From positions 1 to 56,672 of the forward strand of contig JAFQZI010000170.1 of the NCBI GenBank assembly GCA_017406005.1: a DNA stretch of 56,672 nt. Direction: 5' to 3'. Within the stretch, counting starts at the first letter, position 1. Each line of letters starts with the position of its first letter. The notes below the pieces were generated by a model that did no database searches, was not told the DNA's origin, and saw only the letters and a list, made by a program, of their open reading frames with translations. The stretch comes from Oscillospiraceae bacterium (lineage in GTDB: Bacteria; Bacillota; Clostridia; Oscillospirales; Oscillospiraceae). The position numbers and the translations under genes were made by a program. Positions 8,035 to 14,957 of the stretch are shown here, in pieces.

Positions 8035-9244
8035 CCGTCCGTCCGTCAGGAGAGAGAGCCATGTCAGGAAGCAGCAGCGCCCCTTCTTCTCGGTAGGGGC
8101 GGTTTTTGCCGTGCTCTCCTTGCTCGTCCTCTGCTGGATGGCGCTTGCCCTGCATCCCGATTCCCACACCTCTGCCGACTGGTCGGAGGCAAAGGCGCAT
8201 ACCAATCTCGTCGCGGGGCTGGATGTGTTTTCCGCCAACAGCAGGAATGCGGCCTTCGCCAGCATAACCGAACCCGCAAAGGAGCACTATATCATCCCGG
8301 AGGGGGCGCTTTCTGCTCCCGTGCCGGACGTTCTCTCCTATGGTGAGACGTATCGTGCCCGTGACGTGATGGAGACGATTGAAGACGCCAGGGATTCCGG
8401 CCTTCTCGGCCGGTCCGAGCGCATGGTTTTTTCCCTCTCCTCCGCCTTCCATAAGGACAGCCCCATCCTCACGTATTTTGACGAGACGATCCTGGCGATC
8501 ACCTGGCAGGAAGAGATCGACGGTCACCTCTGCACCCTCTGTGAAGTCAAGCTGGCCGACGCCTCCCAGATCCGCCGGAAGCTCTCGCAGGACCTCTATG
8601 CGGCCCCTGTGAAGACGGTTGCCACCGACCTCGCGGCGCAGGGGCATGCCGTTGCGGCTTTCAATGCCGATAATTACCTCAGCCATGAGCTGGGCATTGC
8701 GGTATATCAGCGGGAATTGCATCGCTTCCTCCGCTGGCCGTTTTCTTTCACAAACAGCTGCTTCAATGCCATCGATACGCTTTTTGTGGATGCCTCCGGC
8801 AACTTCCGCTTCAGCCTGGCCGGCACGCAGTGGAGCCGGGAGGATCTGGAGCGCTTTCTCGCGAACAGCGATATCCGCTTCTCCCTTGTCAGCGGCCCGG
8901 TGCTGGTCGTCGGCGGGCAGGCACAGGAGATCGGAAGCTATCCGCTCGGCTCACCCGGCTCTTCTTCCGCGCGCGCAGCCATTGCCCAGTGTGGCACCCT
9001 GCACTATCTCTATTTCTCGGTGCCGGAAGCTGAAGGCGATTCCGGCTGCACGGCACAGGAACTCGCGGTGATGCTGCAGAACAAAAAGGTGGAGCACGCC
9101 TATGCACTCGCCGGCGGTCAGACGGCGGAACTCGTTTTTGACTGCCGGGTATATGCCCCGATGGAGGACAAGGTCGAAGCTCCCGTGAGCGATATCCTCT
9201 ATTTTGCCACGGCGCTTCCGTATAAGGGGGTGGCGAAGAAATGA
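8027..9244 (+). CDS. Membrane-anchored phosphodiester glycosidase (NAGPA-like)
   Basis: A 405-residue protein with one N-terminal membrane helix (about residues 22-42) and an outside domain. Characteristic phosphodiester-glycosidase (NAGPA/exopolysaccharide family) pieces are FNADNYLSHELGIAVYQREL, FVDASGNFRF, FSLVSGPVLVVGGQ, YPLGSPGSSSARAAIAQCGT and VEHAYALAGGQTAELVF. The usual GGGS near the end is replaced by AGGQTA. The family hydrolyses sugar phosphodiesters and is linked to cell-surface glycopolymers. The gene overlaps its upstream neighbour by 8 bases and the downstream gene by ATGA (9241-9244), so the three products are probably made together at the membrane. Confidence 0.7.
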   Translation: MPNRPSVRRESHVRKQQRPFFSVGAVFAVLSLLVLCWMALALHPDSHTSADWSEAKAHTNLVAGLDVFSANSRNAAFASITEPAKEHYIIPEGALSAPVPDVLSYGETYRARDVMETIEDARDSGLLGRSERMVFSLSSAFHKDSPILTYFDETILAITWQEEIDGHLCTLCEVKLADASQIRRKLSQDLYAAPVKTVATDLAAQGHAVAAFNADNYLSHELGIAVYQRELHRFLRWPFSFTNSCFNAIDTLFVDASGNFRFSLAGTQWSREDLERFLANSDIRFSLVSGPVLVVGGQAQEIGSYPLGSPGSSSARAAIAQCGTLHYLYFSVPEAEGDSGCTAQELAVMLQNKKVEHAYALAGGQTAELVFDCRVYAPMEDKVEAPVSDILYFATALPYKGVAKK

Positions 9245-10290
9245 ATTCCGCCATTGCCTTCTGTTTCGGGAATGTTGCCGTTTACTGGAGCGGGATCGTG
9301 ATTGCTGCCGGTGCGCTGGCGGGCTTTCTGCTGGCCTATTCGCTGTACACTGCCCACAGCGGCCGCGGGAGTGACATGTGGATCCTGTTCGCCCTCTCCT
9401 TGGTCCTCGGCGTGTTTTTCAGCCGCCTCGTGCACGTCCTTTCCAATCCGGAGCAGTACGGCCCTTTGCCCCGTGCCTTTTTCGACGGCTCGCAGGGCAG
9501 CTTCTGGCTCCCGGGCGCTGTGTTGGCCCTGGTGCCCGCAGCCATTCTGGCAAGGCATTTCGGGGCAGGTGCTTCCGCAGCGGAACTACTGGATGCCGCC
9601 GCACCAGGGATGGCGCTTGCCGTGGCGTTTATCCGCCTCAGCGCACTGTTCACCAATTCCTGCCGGAGTGTTTTCCAGGTTTCCCGCCCGGCCCTGCAGC
9701 GATATCCGTTCGCAGCGCCTGCTCCGTATGTGGATGCCTCGGGGGATGTGGTATACCATTTTGCGTCCTTTTTCGTGATGGCCCTCGTGATGTTCCTCGT
9801 CACGATTGCTCTCGTGGCATTTTATATCCGCTTCCACGGCGAGAAAACAAAACCGCCCTGCAGCCGCAGCGGCAACGCCGCCCGGCTCTTCCTGGCGGCA
9901 TACTGTGCTGTGGAGTTCGTGATCGATTCCACCCGCTCCGATGCCTCTCCCGTGCACTTCCTCCTGCTGCGGTTTCTCAACCGCTTCGCCGTTTCCGTCC
10001 GCCTGACGCAGCTCTTCGCCGTCGTCTCCCTGATCCTGCTGATAGTGTACTACACGCGCTGCTCCGCACAGGCAAACGGCCTGCAGCGTCTCCAGAAGGG
10101 TCTGTGTGTGCTCTTTGCACTTGCACTGCTCGGCTGTATCCTGACGGAGATCCTCCTCCGCCGTTCGGATGCGTATCTGCTGCTGTATGCTGCCCAGTCA
10201 ATCTGCGCAGTCCTGACGGTGGCCTGCATCTCGCTGCAATACCGCACCTGCCGGGACGATACCTCGGAAGACATCGATGAAATCCTCTGA
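9241..10290 (+). CDS. Degenerate Lgt-like polytopic membrane protein
   Basis: A 349-residue protein with about 8 hydrophobic segments. The topology and the opening GNVAVYWSGIVIAAGALAGF resemble prolipoprotein diacylglyceryl transferase (Lgt). However, the HGG motif region reads WLPGAV and the GRIGNFxNxE signature region reads IRLSALFTNSC, so the residues considered essential in Lgt are missing. It therefore probably does not attach diacylglycerol to lipoproteins. It is the last gene of the coupled envelope operon and is followed by a strong terminator. It could instead bind or flip a lipid substrate; that is speculation. Confidence 0.55.
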   Translation: MNSAIAFCFGNVAVYWSGIVIAAGALAGFLLAYSLYTAHSGRGSDMWILFALSLVLGVFFSRLVHVLSNPEQYGPLPRAFFDGSQGSFWLPGAVLALVPAAILARHFGAGASAAELLDAAAPGMALAVAFIRLSALFTNSCRSVFQVSRPALQRYPFAAPAPYVDASGDVVYHFASFFVMALVMFLVTIALVAFYIRFHGEKTKPPCSRSGNAARLFLAAYCAVEFVIDSTRSDASPVHFLLLRFLNRFAVSVRLTQLFAVVSLILLIVYYTRCSAQANGLQRLQKGLCVLFALALLGCILTEILLRRSDAYLLLYAAQSICAVLTVACISLQYRTCRDDTSEDIDEIL

Positions 10291-10318
10291 AAAACCGCTG
10301 TTCCCGCAGCGGTTTTTT
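10291..10318 (+). terminator. Intrinsic terminator of envelope operon
   Basis: AAAACCGCTG pairs with CAGCGGTTTTTT around a 6-base loop directly after the stop codon. The symmetry allows bidirectional use. Confidence 0.85.
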
Positions 10319-10345
10319 GCTGGCTGGCGAAGCCAAAAGTCTTCC

Positions 10346-10374
10346 TTGAAATGGCAAAAGTGTTATGATACAAT
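10346..10374 (+). promoter_or_regulatory. Sigma-A promoter of the smc operon
   Basis: TTGAAA (10346-10351), 17 bases, TACAAT (10369-10374), 71 bases ahead of the smc start. Confidence 0.75.
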
Positions 10375-10445
10375 AACTTGAATTGCGAGGTTTCTGCATA
10401 TAAAGAAGCCTCTCATGGGAAACCTATGAGGAGAAAGAGAATTCT

Positions 10446-13400
10446 GTGTATTTAAGGGCACTGGAAATACAGGGTTTTAAGTCTTTTGCGGACAAAACCC
10501 GTCTGACTTTTGAAAAAGAGATTACAGGTGTAGTCGGTCCGAATGGAGCAGGGAAGAGCAATCTCAGTGACGCAATTCTCTGGGTTATGGGCGAACAGCG
10601 CACAAAAACCCTGCGCGGAAGCAAGATGGAAGATGTGATCTTCGGAGGCACTTCGCTGCGCTCGCCGATGGGCTTTGCCGAAGTCTCCCTGATCATTGAC
10701 AATTCTGCCCACATTTTTGACAGTGACAGCCCGGAAGTAGAGCTGACGCGGCGGTATTACCGCAGCGGCGAGAGTGAATACTATATCAACCGGGAACAGG
10801 TACGGCTGAAGGATATCAACTCCCTTCTGTTTGATACCGGCCTCGGCAGGGATGGGTATTCCGTCATTGGGCAGGGGAGAATAGCCGACATTATTTCCAC
10901 CAAGAGTACGGACCGCCGCGAAGTCTTTGACGAAGCGGCGGGTATTTCGCGTTACCGCTACCGCAAGGAAGAGGCGGAACGCCGCCTGGAGCGCACGGAT
11001 GAAAACCTGCTGCGCATCAATGATAAGATAGAAGAGCTTGAGCTGCAGGTTGGCCCTCTGAAGGAGCAGTCGGAAAAAGCAAAAAAATACCTGCTCCTGC
11101 GTGACGATCTCCGTATTCGCGAGGTTTCAGCCTGGATGACGACGCTAGACAGGCTTCATGAGCGGGCATCCTCCATTCAGGCGGAATATGAAGAGGCTAC
11201 CGCAGCACTTGAAAAAGCGAAGGCAGACCTGGAAGCACTTTATGCAGCGTCCGGGAGTCTTTCGGAAAGAATGCACCGCAAGGACGAGGAGAGCGAAAAG
11301 GCGAGAGATCGCCTCTCCGCCAGGGAAGCGGAGGCCGCTGCCTGCGAATCCGCGCTCGCCGTCATCCGGGCAAATATTGCCGGCAGCGAGGCTTCTGCCA
11401 AACGGTTGGAAGAAGATATTTCCGAGCAGGAAAACCGGGTGGCCGAAGTGCGGAGCAGCATTGCCGAAAACGAACAGCGCCTGGAGTCTATCCGGAAAGA
11501 ACTGGAAGGCGTACAGGGTGAAATCAGCGCGAACAGCAACGTGCTGGCAGGCTGCCGCATGAAGATCGCCACCCGCGAACAGGCAGTGAACGACGCTTCC
11601 GAAAAAGCGAACCGCCTTTCGGTTGATACGCGCAGCATGGATTCCCGTATCCTGATGCTCTCCGAGATGGAGAAAGATTATGAGGGTTATTCCAAGGCCG
11701 TCAAAACGGTGATGGGCGAGGCATCGCGCGGGACAATCCGCGGGGTCCACGGCCCCGTTTCCAACCTGATCCGTGCGGATGAGGAATGCGCCCTCGCCGT
11801 GGAAACCGCTCTCGGAGCTGCGGGCCAGAATATTGTGATCGGCACCCGGAATGACGGGCGCTCTGCCATTGAGATGCTGAAGCGGACGGACAGCGGCCGC
11901 GCCACCTTCCTCCCGCTGGACACTATCAAAGGCTCTATCATGAAGGATGCCCCCGTGAAGGATGAGGGATTTGTCGGCGTGGCCTACGACCTTGTGTCAT
12001 TTTCTCCCGAGTACAGCCAGATCGTGGCGAATCTGCTCGGAAAAACGATCGTGGTGGAGTCGCTGGCGGATGCCATCCGCATTTCCAAAAACAACAATGA
12101 CCGTTATCGCATCGTAACGCTGGACGGGCAGATGGTGCATGCGGGCGGATCCATGACGGGCGGCAGTGCGGCCAAAGGGACAGGGATTCTCTCCCGTGCT
12201 AACGAACTCCGTGCGCTGAAGGAGAAGCGTAAAGAGCTCGACGGGCAGTCGGAAGCCTGCCGGGAGCAGCTCGAAAAAGCGCGCTTCGCTCTTGCAGCGG
12301 TGCGCAACGACCTTGACATCGCCATGGAAGACCGCAACGCACTTGCCGCGAAGGATTCCTCCCTCCGTGCGGAGTATTCCGCGGTCGGCAGCACGACGAA
12401 GCAGCTCAAAGTCCTGCTGGAAAGCCTTTCCGGCGACAGTGATGTACGCAAAAAGGCGATAGAAGAGGCAAAGCACCAGATCACGGTGCTTCAGCAGCAG
12501 GCCGAGGAGAAGGAAAAAGAACTCTCCCGGTTTGCGGAAGCCACCGCAGCCATCCGCAGGGAGATCGATGAGATCAGCAGATCCAAGCTCGAGTTGGAAG
12601 GTCGCCGCAGCCGCACGGAAAAATCCACGCAGGAGCGCAGCAGCGAAATCATCGAGCTGGAACGCAAAAAAGCCCGGATCGAGCAGAAGAAGCTCTCTTC
12701 CGATATGGAGGAGAAGCAGATCCTCGACAAGCTGTGGGACAGCTATGAGCTTAGCCACACCGCCGCCCAGGCGCTCCGCCAGCCGGTGGAAAGCCTGCCG
12801 AAGCTGAACAGGGAGATCTCTGACCTGCGCCGTCAGATTTCTGCCCTCGGCACGCCGAACCTCGGGGCCATTGAGGAGTATGAGCGTGTGAGCACGCGAT
12901 ATGAATTCCTCACCTCCCAGCGGGATGATGTGGAAAAGGCGAAGGGCGAGCTTCTCGGCATCATCCGTGATGTCACGAAAGAGATGAAATCTGTCTTTCT
13001 CGACCAGTTTTCCCGCATCAACGAGGCGTTTCAGCAGACGTTCAAAGACCTTTTCGGAGGCGGCAAGGCCTCCCTTGAGCTGGAAGACGAAGAAAACGTG
13101 CTGGAATGCGGCATCGAGATCCGATGCCAGCCGCCGGGCAAGGCGCTCTCCAGCCTGACGTTACTCTCCGGCGGAGAAATGGCATTTGTGGCGATAGCTC
13201 TCTACTTTGCCATCTTGAAAGTGCGCCCGACGCCGTTTTGTGTGATGGACGAGATCGAGGCTGCACTGGACGAAGCCAACGTCAACCGTTTTGCCGACTA
13301 TCTGCGCGATATGGCCGGGAAAACGCAGTTTATTGTGATTACACACCGCCGCGGCACCATGGAAGAGGCAGACATGCTCTATGGTGTGATGATGCAGGAA

Positions 13401-13463
13401 AAGGGTGTTTCAACCGTACTGGAGCTTGACTTCGAACAGGCTTCCAAAACAGCAGAGGAGTAA
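10446..13463 (+). CDS. smc: Chromosome segregation SMC ATPase, short-armed
   Basis: A 1005-residue condensin subunit that organises the chromosome with ScpAB. Walker A GPNGAGKSN is at about residue 32, followed by coiled coil from about 165. The hinge runs from about 410 (YEGYSKAVKTVMGEASRGTI) to about 560, a second coiled coil follows, then signature LLSGGEMAFVAIALYFAIL and Walker B FCVMDEIEAALDE. The usual LSGGERALTA is changed to LSGGEMAFVA. Bacterial SMC is normally near 1180 residues; here each arm is about 85-90 residues shorter. The start is GTG at 10446 after GAGGAGAAAGAG. It heads smc-ftsY-rdgB-fkp. Confidence 0.95.
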   Translation: MYLRALEIQGFKSFADKTRLTFEKEITGVVGPNGAGKSNLSDAILWVMGEQRTKTLRGSKMEDVIFGGTSLRSPMGFAEVSLIIDNSAHIFDSDSPEVELTRRYYRSGESEYYINREQVRLKDINSLLFDTGLGRDGYSVIGQGRIADIISTKSTDRREVFDEAAGISRYRYRKEEAERRLERTDENLLRINDKIEELELQVGPLKEQSEKAKKYLLLRDDLRIREVSAWMTTLDRLHERASSIQAEYEEATAALEKAKADLEALYAASGSLSERMHRKDEESEKARDRLSAREAEAAACESALAVIRANIAGSEASAKRLEEDISEQENRVAEVRSSIAENEQRLESIRKELEGVQGEISANSNVLAGCRMKIATREQAVNDASEKANRLSVDTRSMDSRILMLSEMEKDYEGYSKAVKTVMGEASRGTIRGVHGPVSNLIRADEECALAVETALGAAGQNIVIGTRNDGRSAIEMLKRTDSGRATFLPLDTIKGSIMKDAPVKDEGFVGVAYDLVSFSPEYSQIVANLLGKTIVVESLADAIRISKNNNDRYRIVTLDGQMVHAGGSMTGGSAAKGTGILSRANELRALKEKRKELDGQSEACREQLEKARFALAAVRNDLDIAMEDRNALAAKDSSLRAEYSAVGSTTKQLKVLLESLSGDSDVRKKAIEEAKHQITVLQQQAEEKEKELSRFAEATAAIRREIDEISRSKLELEGRRSRTEKSTQERSSEIIELERKKARIEQKKLSSDMEEKQILDKLWDSYELSHTAAQALRQPVESLPKLNREISDLRRQISALGTPNLGAIEEYERVSTRYEFLTSQRDDVEKAKGELLGIIRDVTKEMKSVFLDQFSRINEAFQQTFKDLFGGGKASLELEDEENVLECGIEIRCQPPGKALSSLTLLSGGEMAFVAIALYFAILKVRPTPFCVMDEIEAALDEANVNRFADYLRDMAGKTQFIVITHRRGTMEEADMLYGVMMQEKGVSTVLELDFEQASKTAEE

Positions 13464-13467
13464 AAAT

Positions 13468-14373
13468 ATGGGATTATTTGATAAAATGTTTTCCGGCCTT
13501 TCCAAGACCAGAAAAAACCTGGTCGAGCTCGAAGAGCTGTTTCAGGATTATGCGCCGGATAGTGAAGATTTCTATGATGATCTGGAGGAACTTCTCGTCC
13601 TTTCCGACGTCGGGGTCGAGACGGCCGAGAGCGTCATCAAGGGGATGCGCAAGCTGACGTGGGAGCGCCGCTTTCGAAAGGGATACGAAGCCCGGGAAGG
13701 CCTGATCGAGCTGCTCTCCAAAATCCTCACGGTCGGCAGCCCCGAGCTGAAGCTGGACACCAAGCCGTCTGTTATTTTAATGACAGGAGTGAACGGTGTG
13801 GGCAAGACCACCAGCATCGGCAAGCTTGCCGCCCAGCTGAAGAAAGAAGGGAAAAGCGTCCTTCTATGCGCGGGAGACACGTTTCGTGCCGCGGCAGCCG
13901 AGCAACTCGGTATCTGGGCCGAGCGCGCTGGGGCTGATTTCGTCCGCCATGAAGAGGGGAGCGACCCTGCAGCCGTTGTCTATGACGCAGTGTGCGCCGC
14001 CAAAGCGAGAGGCATTGACGTTGTGATTGTGGACACGGCAGGCCGGCTTCACAACAAGCAGAATCTGATGAACGAGCTCTCCAAAATGCGGCGTGTGATT
14101 GCACGGGAACTTCCGGATGCCGATGTGGAGACACTTATGGTGCTCGACGCTACGACAGGCCAGAACGGCTTGATCCAGGCAGAACAGTTCCTGGAGACAG
14201 CCGGCCTCACCGGCATCATCCTCACGAAGCTGGACGGCACTGCCAAGGGCGGCATCGTCTTCGCCATTGCCAACAAGCTGGGGCTTCCGGTCAAATACGT
14301 CGGCGTCGGCGAGCAGATGGACGATCTGATCCCCTTTGATGCGAAGACGTTTGTGGAGGCCCTGTTCAAATGA
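13468..14373 (+). CDS. ftsY: Signal recognition particle receptor FtsY
   Basis: A 301-residue SRP-type GTPase that docks SRP-ribosome complexes at the membrane for co-translational insertion. It shows a short N-terminal helical N domain, the G1 loop TGVNGVGKTTSIGKLA, the insertion-box segment GDTFRAAAAEQL, VDTAGRLHNKQNLMNEL, and TKLDGTAKGG near the end. The start is ATG 13468, 4 bases after the smc stop with GAGGAG upstream; an upstream in-frame ATG inside smc is less likely. It overlaps rdgB by ATGA. The smc-ftsY order is common in Firmicutes. Confidence 0.97.
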   Translation: MGLFDKMFSGLSKTRKNLVELEELFQDYAPDSEDFYDDLEELLVLSDVGVETAESVIKGMRKLTWERRFRKGYEAREGLIELLSKILTVGSPELKLDTKPSVILMTGVNGVGKTTSIGKLAAQLKKEGKSVLLCAGDTFRAAAAEQLGIWAERAGADFVRHEEGSDPAAVVYDAVCAAKARGIDVVIVDTAGRLHNKQNLMNELSKMRRVIARELPDADVETLMVLDATTGQNGLIQAEQFLETAGLTGIILTKLDGTAKGGIVFAIANKLGLPVKYVGVGEQMDDLIPFDAKTFVEALFK

Positions 14374-14957
14374 AGTTGATTCTTGCCAGCAACAATGCGA
14401 ATAAGCTGAAGGAATTTCGTTCCCTGGTGGCAGATCTCGACATCGAGCTCCTCTCCCAGCGGGAGGCAGGCTGCGATTTTGAAGTGGAAGAAACCGGCAC
14501 AACCTTTGAAGAAAACGCTTATCTCAAGGCTTCCGCCGTAACGGCTGCGACCGGTATTGCTGCCGTTGCCGACGATTCCGGGTTGTGTGTGGACGCACTG
14601 AACGGCGAGCCGGGCATCTATTCCGCCCGCTACGGCCTCGGTCATGCCGCATCCGACCAGGAGCGCTATCAATATCTTCTGCAGAAGATGGAGGGCATGG
14701 AGAACCGTTCCGCCCGCTTTGTCTGCTGCATCTGCTGCACTTTCCCCGACGGATCCGTGATCCGTTCCCGTGGGGAGTGCGAGGGGGAGATTATGCTTGC
14801 ACCGAAGGGGCACAACGGCTTCGGATATGATCCGGTTTTTCATCCGCTCTGCCTTGACAGGGGCATGGCGGAACTGACCCCTGAGGAGAAGAATGCTATC
14901 TCTCACCGCGGAAAGGCGCTGCGCGCCTTTATCGAAGAGCTTAGAGGAAAATTCTGA
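14370..14957 (+). CDS. rdgB: XTP/dITP pyrophosphatase (RdgB/HAM1)
   Basis: A 195-residue enzyme that hydrolyses non-canonical purine triphosphates (XTP, dITP, ITP) to monophosphates, cleaning the nucleotide pool. Motifs in order: LILASNNANKLKEFR, ETGTTFEENAYLKA, ADDSGLCVDALNGEPGIYSA, GHNGFGYDPVF and SHRGKAL near the C-terminus. Full length. It is translationally coupled to ftsY and overlaps the following gene by one base. Confidence 0.95.
   Translation: MKLILASNNANKLKEFRSLVADLDIELLSQREAGCDFEVEETGTTFEENAYLKASAVTAATGIAAVADDSGLCVDALNGEPGIYSARYGLGHAASDQERYQYLLQKMEGMENRSARFVCCICCTFPDGSVIRSRGECEGEIMLAPKGHNGFGYDPVFHPLCLDRGMAELTPEEKNAISHRGKALRAFIEELRGKF

Noticed and set aside
9241-10290. Canonical Lgt (prolipoprotein diacylglyceryl transferase)
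   Set aside because: Topology fits, but the HGG and GRxGN signature positions are replaced, so it was not named lgt.
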